Positions 24,887 to 34,062 of a stretch of DNA of 64,000 nucleotides are shown one piece after another. Source of the stretch: Cyanobacteria bacterium FACHB-471 (GTDB lineage Bacteria > Cyanobacteriota > Cyanobacteriia > Elainellales > Elainellaceae); assembly GCA_014695345.1 (NCBI GenBank), contig JACJOC010000012.1:248001-312000 (forward strand), given 5' to 3'. Below the pieces are notes generated by a model that was not told the origin of the DNA, did not search any database, and saw only the letters and a list, made by a program, of their open reading frames with translations. A program made the translations under genes and the position numbers. Positions within the stretch are counted from its first letter, which is position 1. Each line of letters starts with the position of its first letter.

Positions 24887-27586
24887 ATGGTTACAGCAGA
24901 TGCTGCAGAAATACAGGATAGTTTGGCACCACAGCCTTTTAATGGCGAAACGTCTAATAGCCCAACGTCCAGTTCAGCATCTAGACGGTTAGAAACCAAG
25001 GCAATTCAGCCAAGAGTATCTGCACCGGAAGCAGTGCAAGAATCAGGCATCCAGGAATCAAGCATTCAGGAATCAGGCATCCGGGAAACGGCCGTAGAAA
25101 AAGCGCTAAGGGAACGAGAAGCAAATCTTCTAGCTCTGATCGAAAATACGCAGGATGCGGTCTGGTCGGTCGATCGCCAGTATCAGATTGTCACGCTCAA
25201 CTCCACCTTTAAGCAACAGTTTCAGATCGTTTATGGGGTCGAGTTAGCGCTGGGTATGAATATTATCAGTTGTCTACCCGATGCCGCAAAAGCCATCTGG
25301 ATAGACTACTATGACCGGGCACTGAGGGGCGATCGCTTTGCTATTGAGCTACATGTTGATTTGCCCGACAGCCCTGCATATATTGAAGTCTCGTTTAACC
25401 CCATTATCACGAATATTGAGGAAATTACAGGCGTAGCCGTTTTTGGCAGAAACATCACTGATCGCAAGCGAGCTGAGGCAGACCTGCAACAGGCAAAAGA
25501 TCAGCTTCAGGCGGTACTGGATGCTGTCCCTGGCTGCGTTTCCTGGTTTAGCTCAGACTGCAAATACTTAGGGATCAATCGTTACCTGGCGGCCACTTTT
25601 AACGTTCGCCCAGAAGATTTTGTCGGCAGAGAATTGGGTTTTATGGAATCCAGCCCCGGATTTGCCGAGTTTGTGCAGAAGTTTATCGCCAGTTCAGTGA
25701 AGGAAAGCTCGGTAGAAATTGCATCCCGAGTTGGCGACTCGATCCGCAATTACATCGTCGTTGCCCAAAAATATTTTCAGGATCAGGCAGCCGTCTTCGT
25801 TGGGCTGGACATTACTGACCGAATGAAGGTTGAAGAAGCGCTGCGGGAAAGCCAGGAACGTTACGCTCTGGCAGTGCGCGGTGCCAACGACGGGCTGTGG
25901 GATTGGAATCTGAGAACCAACGAAATTTACTTTTCTCCCCGTTGGCGGGAAATGCTGGGCTACGAGGAGGGAAAGATTGGCAACACTTTAGATGAATGGT
26001 TTAGCCGAGTTCACTCAGAAGACCTATATCGCGTTAAAACTCAACTCAATGCTCATCTAGATGGGTCAACGGTTCACTTTGAGAGCGAGTACCGAATGCG
26101 GCATCGAGACGGCTCCTACCGCTGGTTGCTGAACCGAGGACTGGCAGTGCGAGATGAGAATGGCAAAGCCTGCCGCATGGCGGGATCGCAGACTGACATC
26201 ACCAAACGCCGCCAAGCCGAAGAGCAGCTTTTGCATGATGCCCTGCATGACGTGCTCACAGGACTACCTAATCGCGCTTTGTTTATCGATCGCCTCTCTC
26301 AAGCAATTGAGCGAACTAGACGCCCCCAGAGCTACCGATTTGCGGTGCTGTTTCTAGATGTCGATCGGTTTAAGGTGATCAATGACAGCCTCGGTCATGT
26401 AGTTGGGGATCAGCTTTTGGTGGCGATCGCCCAACGTCTGCAAACTTGCCTTCGCATCGGCGATACAATCGCTCGGCTAGGAGGAGACGAGTTCACAATT
26501 TTGATGGAAGACATCAGGAGCCACACCGACAGCACTCAACTGGCAGAGCGAATCCATCAAGAATTCTTGCTGCCATTCAATCTGAATGGGCAAGAGGTCT
26601 TTACTACCGTCAGCATTGGCATTGCTCTAAGTGAATCGGGGGGCGATCGCCCTGAAGACTTGCTGCGAAATGCAGACACCGCCATGTACCGCGCCAAAGT
26701 TTTAGGGCGGGCTCGCCACGAGATATTTGATGCAGCAATGCACGCCCGCGCTGTTGCTCTATTGCAGCTAGAGACTGACCTGAGACGGGCCGTTTCAACC
26801 CTGCAAGTAGGTTTGACCAGTCAAGAATTTCAACTGCGCTATCAGCCCATCGTCTCGCTAGAAACTTCCGAAATCATTGGGTTTGAGGCGTTGGTTCGCT
26901 GGCAGCACCCAGAGCGTGGCTGGATTTCTCCCGGTGATTTTATCCCGGTTGCCGAAGATACGGGTTTGGTGCTCCCGCTAGGACAGTGGATTTTGGCGGA
27001 GGCGTGTCGTCAGCTTCGGGAATGGCAGCTTCAGTTTCCTCACAGCAGAGCGTTATCCGTTAGCGTGAATCTTTCGACTAAGCAGTTTGCCCAACCCCAA
27101 CTGATTCAGCAAATCAGCCAGTTACTTCAGCAATATCAGATAGAACCTCATCGCCTGAAAATTGAGATTACCGAAAGCGCCATTATGGAAAATACTGAGT
27201 CCGCAACGGCTCTACTAGAGCAGCTTAAGGCGCTGGGGCTGCAACTGATGATTGACGACTTTGGCACAGGCTATTCGTCCCTAAGCTATTTGCATCAGTT
27301 CCCGATTGATACGGTCAAAATTGACCAGTCCTTTGTCGGCAGAATGGGAGCCGATGACACAGAAGATGAGGGATCTGAAATTGTGCGAGCGATTGTCACG
27401 CTGGCTCACACCCTAAACATGAATGTGGTTGCTGAAGGAATTGAAACCGCTGAACAAGTTTCACAACTTAAAACCCTAAAAGCCGAATATGGGCAAGGCT
27501 ATTTTTTTGCGAAACCTTTGAGTAGTGAAGAAGCTGGCATTCTGATCAAGACTGATCCCCAACGCTTAAACGAGGACGTCGCCTAG
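24887..27586 (+). CDS. PAS-PAS-PAS-GGDEF-EAL cyclic-di-GMP enzyme
   Basis: The 899-residue soluble protein has three PAS/PAC units (about 68-195, 200-318, 322-447), a diguanylate cyclase domain with intact RLGGDEF (532-536), and an EAL phosphodiesterase domain with GFEALVRWQHP (Glu667), ENTESA and DDFGTGYSSL. Both catalytic signatures look complete, so it could make or degrade c-di-GMP, or be tuned by PAS input. Near residues 50-66 there is a short tandem repeat of E-S-G/S-I-Q units. It ends in a four-base overlap with the permease gene on the other strand. Confidence 0.95.
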   Translation: MVTADAAEIQDSLAPQPFNGETSNSPTSSSASRRLETKAIQPRVSAPEAVQESGIQESSIQESGIRETAVEKALREREANLLALIENTQDAVWSVDRQYQIVTLNSTFKQQFQIVYGVELALGMNIISCLPDAAKAIWIDYYDRALRGDRFAIELHVDLPDSPAYIEVSFNPIITNIEEITGVAVFGRNITDRKRAEADLQQAKDQLQAVLDAVPGCVSWFSSDCKYLGINRYLAATFNVRPEDFVGRELGFMESSPGFAEFVQKFIASSVKESSVEIASRVGDSIRNYIVVAQKYFQDQAAVFVGLDITDRMKVEEALRESQERYALAVRGANDGLWDWNLRTNEIYFSPRWREMLGYEEGKIGNTLDEWFSRVHSEDLYRVKTQLNAHLDGSTVHFESEYRMRHRDGSYRWLLNRGLAVRDENGKACRMAGSQTDITKRRQAEEQLLHDALHDVLTGLPNRALFIDRLSQAIERTRRPQSYRFAVLFLDVDRFKVINDSLGHVVGDQLLVAIAQRLQTCLRIGDTIARLGGDEFTILMEDIRSHTDSTQLAERIHQEFLLPFNLNGQEVFTTVSIGIALSESGGDRPEDLLRNADTAMYRAKVLGRARHEIFDAAMHARAVALLQLETDLRRAVSTLQVGLTSQEFQLRYQPIVSLETSEIIGFEALVRWQHPERGWISPGDFIPVAEDTGLVLPLGQWILAEACRQLREWQLQFPHSRALSVSVNLSTKQFAQPQLIQQISQLLQQYQIEPHRLKIEITESAIMENTESATALLEQLKALGLQLMIDDFGTGYSSLSYLHQFPIDTVKIDQSFVGRMGADDTEDEGSEIVRAIVTLAHTLNMNVVAEGIETAEQVSQLKTLKAEYGQGYFFAKPLSSEEAGILIKTDPQRLNEDVA

Positions 27587-28776
27587 CTATCTCCGGGAGC
27601 TGAAGCAAGTTCTCCAGAGGCAGTACTGCTGATATTTGATGTGCCGTGTAAGTTGCGGGGATCAAGCGCGTCTCGCAAACCATCCCCTAGCAGGTTAAAC
27701 GCCAGCACGGTCAATACAATTAAAATTGCAGGCGACCAGACCAGCCACGGTTGCAGCACCAAAATTGAGGCATTGGTAGCTAGAGACAACATATTTCCCC
27801 ATGACGGATCAGGCTGCTGAATGCCCAGACCAATCAAGCTAAGAACGGCCTCCGCCACAATGAAACTGGGAATTGCCAGCGTTGCAGAAATGATGATGTA
27901 GGTCGCAGTTTGCGGTAGGACGTGCCGAATGATGATGTAGAGCGGTCGCCCGCCCATTGCCTTAGCCGCCTGGACAAATTCTCGCTCCTTAATAGAAAGC
28001 ACCTGACCGCGAACCACCCGTGCCAACCCGGACCAACTGACAAACGAGGTAATCAGCACAATCAACAAGAATCGCTGGGAACTGGTCAGTCCAGCAGGCA
28101 ATACAGCAGCTAAGGCAACCAGCAAATAGATCGACGGGATCGTCATCAATACTTCTACGAAACGCATCAGTATGCCATCAGTGGCTCCGCCAAAGTAGCC
28201 AGAGATCCCGCCCACCAACATTCCCAAGGGGAAAGAGATAACGATACCAACCAAACCAATGCTGAGGCTAATGCGACCGCCATAAACGAGGCGGCTGAAC
28301 TGATCCCGCGCCTGTTCATCAGTACCCAGCAGGTTAATTGTGCCTTCCCCCGCTGCGCCAAACAGGTGCAGGTTTCCGGGAATGCCAGGGAAAAGCTGCA
28401 CTTCCTCGAACCTGGGATTCGTGAGTGAGAAGTGGGTCGGCAGCGGCAGCCGCAATTGCAGCATCCGATATTCTGAACCTTGTACAAACAGGCGTAGGGG
28501 AGAAGGGCGCTCAAAGTCTACGAATAGCTGGCGATCGCCCGTCTCCAGATCTACAGGACCCTGCGTTGTGGGGTAAACGTGTGGACCAATAAATTGTCCT
28601 TCTTGAGTACGCCAGTAAATTTGAGTCGGTGGCAGGAGGGAGCCGTCAACCTGCGAAGCATAAGGGTCGTAGGGCGCAACAAATTCTGCCGCTATCACAA
28701 CTACATAAAAAATCAGCAGCACAATCGCGCCGAATTGGGCTAGTGAGTTTTTCCTGAGTTTTTGCAACCAGTTCAT
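27583..28776 (-). CDS. DppC/OppC-type ABC transporter permease with large insertion
   Basis: The product starts most plausibly at MNWLQKLRKN (ATG 28776), with a TTG-like longer frame above. The first membrane helix is at 20-35. A roughly 125-residue extracytoplasmic insertion (including GPVDLETGDRQLFVDFERPSP) separates it from the core permease with GGRISLSIGLVGI and the EAA-like loop REREFVQAAKAMGGRPLYIIIRHVLPQ. DppC proteins import peptides or similar solutes with DppB and ATPases. None of those partners is nearby, so it is an orphan whose partners lie elsewhere. The insertion is characteristic of the cyanobacterial homologues I recall. Confidence 0.87.
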   Translation of the reverse strand: MNWLQKLRKNSLAQFGAIVLLIFYVVVIAAEFVAPYDPYASQVDGSLLPPTQIYWRTQEGQFIGPHVYPTTQGPVDLETGDRQLFVDFERPSPLRLFVQGSEYRMLQLRLPLPTHFSLTNPRFEEVQLFPGIPGNLHLFGAAGEGTINLLGTDEQARDQFSRLVYGGRISLSIGLVGIVISFPLGMLVGGISGYFGGATDGILMRFVEVLMTIPSIYLLVALAAVLPAGLTSSQRFLLIVLITSFVSWSGLARVVRGQVLSIKEREFVQAAKAMGGRPLYIIIRHVLPQTATYIIISATLAIPSFIVAEAVLSLIGLGIQQPDPSWGNMLSLATNASILVLQPWLVWSPAILIVLTVLAFNLLGDGLRDALDPRNLHGTSNISSTASGELASAPGDS

Positions 28777-28813
28777 ACGCTGCCTTCCCGCCACAGTTGA
28801 TGTTGATTATAGG

Positions 28814-29767
28814 TTAGACACAGCCAGTCAGAGAGCCGTCGTCCCATTCCAGGGTGTCACCGATCTCGGTGCCATCGTGGTAAGCCGCTAGCAAAACTTC
28901 GCTAGTTTTGCCCCAAGCGATCGCCCCACTCTGGTCAATACCAATCGCGCCTAAATCTCGCTGATTTTGCTGAGCCTCTGTAAAGGAGCGATCAAACGCG
29001 GCTGGCAGCGTTAGCCCATCGGTGACACGCACTACAATTCGGGCAGCTAAGCATTCATCAATGATGTCTTCGCCAATGCCCGTACAGCTCACCGCTGCAT
29101 GGGAAGTACCGTAGTTGCCTGCAGGCATGGCAGAGTCGCTAACTCGCCCAATTCGCTCAAACCCCTTACCGCCTGTGGAAGTGCCAACTGCAAGCTGCCC
29201 CTGCTGATCTAACACAACCACGCCAATAGTGCCCCGTCCTGCACTGCTTTCAGTAACTAATTCACGTTCGGCAACGACTCCAGCCATTTCTTTGTTAAAG
29301 TCACCCCGTCGTTCCTGAATCCATTCCAGCAGACGCAATTCAGTGAGGGGATCGTGGTCAGGGACCTGAAGCTCTCGCAGTAGATTTGCCGCACCATTGT
29401 CAGATAGAACGCGATCGGGTGAGCTCTGCAGTGCTAAAGCTAGCTCAATTGGATTTTTGACCCGCGAAACGTTAATTACGCCACTAAACCGCTGGCTAAA
29501 GCCGTCCATCAGAGCAGCACTCATACGAATCTGCCCGTCAGATTGCAGCACAGAGCCTGTTCCTGCATTGAAGCGAGGATTGTCTTCTAGCAACTGACAA
29601 CCCCGCACAACCGCACATGGAGCACTCATGCCCTCTAGTAACAGTCGATGAATTTCTTCAACAATTTTGTGGAGCGACTGGCGCACCGACTCAACGCCTC
29701 CCTTGCTTTTGAGAGAGCTTCCGGCTCCACCGTGAATGATGATTTTGGGCTGCACTGCGATTGACAT
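28814..29767 (-). CDS. iaaA: Isoaspartyl peptidase / L-asparaginase
   Basis: This Ntn hydrolase cleaves beta-aspartyl dipeptides and asparagine after self-cleavage to alpha and beta chains. The 317-residue precursor shows IIHGGAG at the start, NPRFNAGTGS, and the autocleavage/nucleophile site GRGTIGVVVLD with Thr180. Substrate-pocket motifs STGGKGFERIGRVSDSAMPAGNY and CTGIGEDI follow. Length and spacing match EcAIII-type enzymes. In cyanobacteria it also helps break down cyanophycin-derived beta-Asp-Arg, a known role for this family. Confidence 0.95.
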   Translation of the reverse strand: MSIAVQPKIIIHGGAGSSLKSKGGVESVRQSLHKIVEEIHRLLLEGMSAPCAVVRGCQLLEDNPRFNAGTGSVLQSDGQIRMSAALMDGFSQRFSGVINVSRVKNPIELALALQSSPDRVLSDNGAANLLRELQVPDHDPLTELRLLEWIQERRGDFNKEMAGVVAERELVTESSAGRGTIGVVVLDQQGQLAVGTSTGGKGFERIGRVSDSAMPAGNYGTSHAAVSCTGIGEDIIDECLAARIVVRVTDGLTLPAAFDRSFTEAQQNQRDLGAIGIDQSGAIAWGKTSEVLLAAYHDGTEIGDTLEWDDGSLTGCV

Positions 29768-29778
29768 AAAATTCCTTT

Positions 29779-29868
29779 AGAAGTTTTGAGTTCTGAGTTC
29801 TAAGTTTTAAGTTCTGAGCTTTGAGTTGGAACTTGAACTCACAATTCAACTCCCAAAATTCAAAACTT
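29779..29868. repeat. Short-period AGTTCTG-type repeats
   Basis: Between the asparaginase start and the DUF2256 gene, about six degenerate copies of a 7-nt unit (GAGTTCT, AAGTTTT, AAGTTCT) run in tandem. They are followed by inverse-complementary copies (CAATTCAA, AATTCAAAACTT). This is typical of short tandemly repeated repetitive sequences (STRR) in filamentous cyanobacteria. Confidence 0.65.
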
Positions 29869-29871
29869 AAT

Positions 29872-30024
29872 TTAGTTCTCTTTGGCGGTTGAGCGGCGAC
29901 GACGGCAGCGCTCGGAGCAATATTTCACTTCATCCCAGCAATCTTCCCATTTTTTGCGCCAAGTGAAGGGGCGATCGCAAACTGGGCAAATTTTGGTGGG
30001 CAGGTCTGATTTGGAGCGGGGCAT
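29872..30024 (-). CDS. DUF2256 zinc-finger-like protein (50 aa)
   Basis: The ORF, too short for usual gene lists, encodes a 50-residue protein with [16 protein letters not shown], then [10 protein letters not shown]. The Cys pairs (13/16 and 36/40) and the RPFTWRKKW motif are diagnostic for DUF2256. In many bacteria this small domain is encoded beside, or fused to, cryptochrome/photolyase-like genes; no such gene is near here. Function is unknown, and a zinc-binding RNA or protein contact is plausible. Placed upstream of the repeat at 29779-29868. Confidence 0.88.
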   Translation of the reverse strand: MPRSKSDLPTKICPVCDRPFTWRKKWEDCWDEVKYCSERCRRRRSTAKEN

Positions 30025-30111
30025 AGAAGGGGCTAGAGGCTAGGGACTGAGGGCTAGGGTGTAGGGTGAGAGTAGCGACGTGACTTTGAAAATCTAACTT
30101 TTATATCCTAG

Positions 30112-30879
30112 ATGGTTGAGCAAGTATTAGTAGGGGTGAGGATTGTGCTGGTGGAGCCAGCCGGGCCGCTGAATGTGGGGGGAATTGCCCGGGTGATGAA
30201 GAATATGGGGCTTAGCCAAATGGTTCTGGTAAATCCTCACTGCGACTGGTTGGGGGAAGAAGCACGACTAATGGCAGTCCATGCGGCGAACTTGTTGGAA
30301 ACGGCGCAGCGAGTGGATAACATACCGGATGCATTGAAAGGATGTCAGCGGGCGATCGCCACTACTTCACGCGATCGCAGCCCTGAAGCCTCCCTCGTTT
30401 CACCCAAAGTAGGCTTACCCTGGCTGCTAGAAGCCAACCATCCTAACGCAACCTCAATGGAATCGGCGCTAATTTTTGGCCCCGAAGATCGAGGCTTAAG
30501 CAACACCGAATTAAGTTATGCCCAACGCTTCGTCCGCATTCCCTCCAGTCCGACCTACCCCTCACTCAACCTGGCTCAAGCCGTCGCTATCTGCTGCTAC
30601 GAACTTCATCAAACCGCCCTCACCTTCTCCGAACATCCAGCCCCTAGCCCCCAGCCCTTAACCCCTACCCCCCCTTCCCTCGACCTGCTCGAGGGCTACT
30701 ACCAACAGCTCGAAACCCTGCTGCTCAAAATCGGCTACCTCTATCCACACACAGCCCCCAGCCGCATGGAAAAATTCCGCCGCCTGTTTAACCGAGCAGA
30801 CCTCTCAACCGAGGAAGTGACTATGCTCAGAGGAATTCTCAGGCAAATGGAATGGGCATTGGGGCAAAAGGATTCGTAG
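30112..30879 (+). CDS. TrmH/TrmJ-family RNA 2'-O-methyltransferase
   Basis: The 255-residue SPOUT enzyme begins VRIVLVEPAGPLNVGGIARVMKNMG, the TrmJ-type motif 1. It has IFGPEDRGLSNTEL (motif 2) and IPSSPTYPSLNLAQAVAICCYEL (motif 3), which build the knotted SAM site. TrmJ methylates position 32 of some tRNAs; that assignment is by similarity only. Between motif 3 and the helical C-terminus, residues 177-192 (PSPQPLTPTPPS) are encoded by C-rich short repeats that also occur between genes here, so this segment is probably a repeat insertion tolerated in a linker. Confidence 0.88.
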   Translation: MVEQVLVGVRIVLVEPAGPLNVGGIARVMKNMGLSQMVLVNPHCDWLGEEARLMAVHAANLLETAQRVDNIPDALKGCQRAIATTSRDRSPEASLVSPKVGLPWLLEANHPNATSMESALIFGPEDRGLSNTELSYAQRFVRIPSSPTYPSLNLAQAVAICCYELHQTALTFSEHPAPSPQPLTPTPPSLDLLEGYYQQLETLLLKIGYLYPHTAPSRMEKFRRLFNRADLSTEEVTMLRGILRQMEWALGQKDS

Positions 30880-31137
30880 GTTGAGTGAAGCAAAGCGAAA
30901 CCCAACAAAGTCAGAACTTACGCAAGCAGAACGAGCATCAAGCGATCGCCAGACAAAAGGCACTTAAGTATCTCATTTTAAGCTCCTTATTTTAGGGAAG
31001 AAGAGGTCTTAGAGCGTTCCAACCTGCGTATGCTCATGCAAATAAAATTACATTGACTTTGTCTTAACTTAATATTTCTCTCACGGATATTTGCTAGATT
31101 TAGTCCCTATCGTACATTCGTATTCCTCAGTTCCAGA

Positions 31138-31350
31138 GTGCAGTTGGCGCTAGACAAGTTGATTCAGTATTTACCGAAGAGGCGGGTGTATCGTATGGAT
31201 TTTGGTGCTGTAGTGGGTTTGTTGTTAGTTGCTTATGTTTGTACATTCTTGTTTCCTCCGAAGGAAGTGACTCCAGAAAAGAAACTGGCGGATGCACTGA
31301 GTACGCTCCTAACCAAAGGGATCAAAGTTCGGATTGACAAGCAGGATTAG
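31138..31350 (+). CDS. Small membrane-anchored protein, unknown
   Basis: A 70-residue ORF with a GTG start has a basic N-terminus, one hydrophobic segment (MDFGAVVGLLLVAYVCTFLF, about 20-39), and a charged tail (PPKEVTPEKKLADALSTLL). An in-frame ATG at 31195 would begin right at the hydrophobic segment. No family recognised. It is flanked on both sides by CAG(G/A)ACTTACGCAAG sequence, part of transposase-derived repeat DNA on the right. Confidence 0.55.
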   Translation: MQLALDKLIQYLPKRRVYRMDFGAVVGLLLVAYVCTFLFPPKEVTPEKKLADALSTLLTKGIKVRIDKQD

Positions 31351-31381
31351 GTAGTGAGCGTCGAAGCACTCTGAAAAACTT

Positions 31382-31515
31382 TCAAAGTTCAGGACTTACG
31401 CAAGGGGCAAGTAACCGGAACAGTTTCACCTTCTTGTCTTTAGGAAAGCCGCGCACTCTGATGAGCTTGCCTTGTTGCAATTCCTCACTATGCCAAGCCT
31501 TATCAAGAGTTGATT
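31382..31515 (-). pseudogene. IS701/IS4-like transposase fragment
   Basis: Read on the minus strand, about 43 codons encode STLDKAWHSEELQQGK followed by LIRVRGFPKDKKVKLFRL. The pattern W-(S)-EEL-QGK-xI-(K/R)-GFPKxxKVKLFR is familiar from cyanobacterial IS701/IS4-type transposases. There is no start, no catalytic DDE region and no complete insertion element. It is a remnant between the small membrane protein gene and a hairpin. Confidence 0.55.
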
Positions 31516-31522
31516 GGCGTGT

Positions 31523-31555
31523 AGAACTGCGACTTCTTTAAGAAGTCGCAGTTCT
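31523..31555. terminator. Perfect 15-bp hairpin after epimerase gene
   Basis: AGAACTGCGACTTCT (31523-31537) and AGAAGTCGCAGTTCT (31541-31555) flank a 3-nt loop. It lies 7 nt beyond the epimerase stop codon on the minus strand, so it most likely ends that transcript, although no long T tract follows on either side. Confidence 0.6.
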
Positions 31556-31561
31556 TTACCC

Positions 31562-32533
31562 CTACAATTGGCGATCGCCCAACCTGGCAACACCACTAAC
31601 CTTCAACAAATCAGCAATGGTTGGACAGTAAGTCGGTAAACCGTAGCTAGCAGGACTAACCGGATTCTCATAGGTAAAGTGGCGATAGCTGAGGCAAAAC
31701 CGATCCCAGGCTTCCATCTGAATCCGAAATAGCACGATGAATAGGTCAGCTAACTGAGTTGAGAGCGGAATTCGCACGGAAATGGGTTTGTTGAGATAAT
31801 GACAGACTTGCTCTACTGCCTGATTTACCGTAATTGCGGAATTGCCCAAAACTAGCTGGCGCGATTCTCCTGGTGCTGGCGGGTGTTCGGTCAGGTGTAG
31901 CACGACCTGAGCAATGTCTTCCCCATGTAAGAAGTGAAAGCTGCCGTCGGCTTTAAAGAAGCGGATTAGATTGATCCACTTTGCCACTTCGGGCAAGCCG
32001 GAGGTGAGGTGAGAATAGGGCTTTTGACCATCTCCACCAAAGACGAGCGTAGGAAAAACGGTGGTGATGCGATGGGCGATCGCCAGCCTTGGCAACTGCT
32101 GAAAACAATTGTGCTTGGACTTGATGTAGTCTGTGCCTAACTGTCCCGCTTCCTTCAAAAGCTGATTGTGGCGACCCAGAATGCTAGCGGTAGAAAAGTA
32201 AATCACCTGCTGGCACACATCCGGGTCAAGCAAATTCATCAGCCGCAGCGTTTTCAAAACGTTGATGTCATACACCTCCTGAGCGCCACCCCAGGCAGTC
32301 GCGGTCAGTATTGCGGTATCGATGGTTTTGAGCAAATCGGCAAACTGCTCAATTTCTCGCAGGTCAGCCTGAAGGATAGTGACTCCTGGACGAGCATTGT
32401 AGTCAAACTTCAGCTTTTGCGGATTTCTCACCAGCAAAAACAGATCATGAGACGTTTCTCGAATGAGGCGATCGCAAATGTAATGACCAATGCAGCCGCT
32501 AGCACCCGTTACCAAAATTCGCTTCGCAGTCAT
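31562..32533 (-). CDS. NAD(P)-dependent epimerase/dehydratase (extended SDR)
   Basis: From the ATG at 32533 (MTAKRILVTGASGCIGHYIC), the protein of 323 aa has the extended short-chain dehydrogenase nucleotide motif TGASGCIG (GxxGxxG) and a DYIKSKHNC block that places Tyr and Lys of the YxxxK site. Sugar-nucleotide epimerases, dehydratases and flavonoid-type reductases share this fold; the substrate is not evident. A TTG-started longer frame up to 32578 would run towards the palindromic repeat at 32587-32657. Confidence 0.82.
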   Translation of the reverse strand: MTAKRILVTGASGCIGHYICDRLIRETSHDLFLLVRNPQKLKFDYNARPGVTILQADLREIEQFADLLKTIDTAILTATAWGGAQEVYDINVLKTLRLMNLLDPDVCQQVIYFSTASILGRHNQLLKEAGQLGTDYIKSKHNCFQQLPRLAIAHRITTVFPTLVFGGDGQKPYSHLTSGLPEVAKWINLIRFFKADGSFHFLHGEDIAQVVLHLTEHPPAPGESRQLVLGNSAITVNQAVEQVCHYLNKPISVRIPLSTQLADLFIVLFRIQMEAWDRFCLSYRHFTYENPVSPASYGLPTYCPTIADLLKVSGVARLGDRQL

Positions 32534-32586
32534 AATCAAGCAACCATCTTGTATCAGCGCACCGCTAATAGGGTGCATTCAATTGA

Positions 32587-32657
32587 GTAAGGGCGTGGCA
32601 TTCGGCAACGGTCCTGTAGTTTTGCCCAGGATCTATTCCCGAATGCCGCGCCCTTAC
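32587..32657. repeat. Palindromic repeat element, copy 2
   Basis: GTAAGGGCGTGGCATTCGG at the left end is nearly the inverse complement of CCGAATGCCGCGCCCTTAC at the right end. The centre includes TCTATTCC as in copy 1 (16505-16577). It lies between the epimerase start and the hemE stop. Confidence 0.72.
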
Positions 32658-32689
32658 AGGGTTGGCATCATTTTAGCGGCGTAGTGCCA

Positions 32690-33754
32690 TTAGGCATGAA
32701 CCGCCAACAGTTGGTCTGCCTGTTTCGCAGTTTCAAAGAAGAAAGCTGCATTTTCCTCTGGCGTGTCGGGCAAAATGCCGTGTCCCAGATTGAGAATGTG
32801 CCCCTGGTTGCCTGCCTTGCGAATCGTGTCGAGAACGCGATCGCGAATGAACTCGCGTGAGCCAAACAGCACACCAGGATCAAGGTTGCCCTGCACCTTC
32901 ATCTGCCGTCCCAACCGCTGACGAGCCTCTGCCATATCAACCGTCCAATCAAGACTGATGATATCGGCTCCAGAACGACCCATCCGCTCCAAAACGCCCG
33001 CACTGCCGCTGACCAAAAGAATTAGAGGTGTATCGGGGTGCGTTTCCTTTACCTGCCGGAAAACGCGCTGCTGATAGGGCAAGGCAAACGTTTCATAATC
33101 TTGAGGGCTGAGTTGACCCGCCCAGGAATCGAACATTTGCACGACCTGTGCGCCACTATCGATCTGGTAACGAGCGTAGACGGCGATCGCATCTGCCAAT
33201 TTAGCCAAAAGCTGATGCAAAATTGCCGAGTCAGAGAAGGCCATTCCCTTAATAACCGAGTAGGTTTTTGAGCCTTTACCTTCTACCGCATAGGCTGCCA
33301 ATGTCCAAGGCGCGCCCACAAACCCCAACACGGTTGAACGATTGCCCACCTCCTGCCGCAGTGCCTGCAAGATTTCTTGAATAAACGGCATCGACTCGGC
33401 TGGGTCAAGCGGCCGCAGCGCATCTACCTGTTCCTGAGTACGAATGGGGCGCTCGATAATCGGGCCTTTTCCTTCTGCAATGTCCATCTCAATTCCCAGA
33501 CCGGGCAGGGGAGTGACGATGTCAGAGAACAGAATTACTCCGTCTGGTTGGAATGCCCGCCAGGGTTGCAATGAAACCTCGATCGCTACTTCTGGAATCT
33601 CAGAGCGCTGTCGAAACGACGGATATTTTTCTCGCAAATCCCGATAGGCTTTCATGTAGCGCCCTGCCTGTCGCATCATCCACACAGGAGGACGGTCTAA
33701 CGTTTCACCACGAGCAGCCCGCAGCAGATAAGGAACCTGGGTCAGTCCAGCCAT
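32690..33754 (-). CDS. hemE: Uroporphyrinogen decarboxylase
   Basis: HemE decarboxylates uroporphyrinogen III to coproporphyrinogen III in heme, chlorophyll and bilin synthesis. The 354-residue product has the active-site N-terminus [63 protein letters not shown] and [10 protein letters not shown], and the typical length. Monocistronic in appearance, separated from the epimerase by the palindromic repeat and divergent from cpcS. Confidence 0.97.
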   Translation of the reverse strand: MAGLTQVPYLLRAARGETLDRPPVWMMRQAGRYMKAYRDLREKYPSFRQRSEIPEVAIEVSLQPWRAFQPDGVILFSDIVTPLPGLGIEMDIAEGKGPIIERPIRTQEQVDALRPLDPAESMPFIQEILQALRQEVGNRSTVLGFVGAPWTLAAYAVEGKGSKTYSVIKGMAFSDSAILHQLLAKLADAIAVYARYQIDSGAQVVQMFDSWAGQLSPQDYETFALPYQQRVFRQVKETHPDTPLILLVSGSAGVLERMGRSGADIISLDWTVDMAEARQRLGRQMKVQGNLDPGVLFGSREFIRDRVLDTIRKAGNQGHILNLGHGILPDTPEENAAFFFETAKQADQLLAVHA

Positions 33755-34062
33755 CTAAAGTTTCTCTCTTAAAGTTACAGACTTCACAGCAAGGGTTTGG
33801 CGATCGCTAACTTCTATAAATCTTTGTGTTCAGACGCTGACGGTTTAGACACAAAAATGCGCTTAGATTCAGCAATTCCAGGATTAAGATTATATAGCGA
33901 TTCTGCGTGTCGAAGGGTCATTGGTCATGGGCTGTTTGCCGCAATAGCGGTTTACAAATGACAAAGGACAAAAGGCGAGTCACAAATGACTAACGCCAAC
34001 TCAGCTTAAACTAGTGAGTATTAGAGTGAACGTTAAGAACTGTTAGCAACTGCATCGACTTC
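33755..34062. other. Divergent hemE-cpcS intergenic region
   Basis: This 308-nt region should hold the promoters of hemE (minus) and cpcS (plus). It has no ORF I can support. Around 33920-33995 short repeats of the type (G/C)A(A)ATGAC(A/T) occur in both orientations (GTCATTGGTCAT, CAAATGACAAAGGACAAA, CACAAATGAC), similar to short-period repeats elsewhere. Confidence 0.5.
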
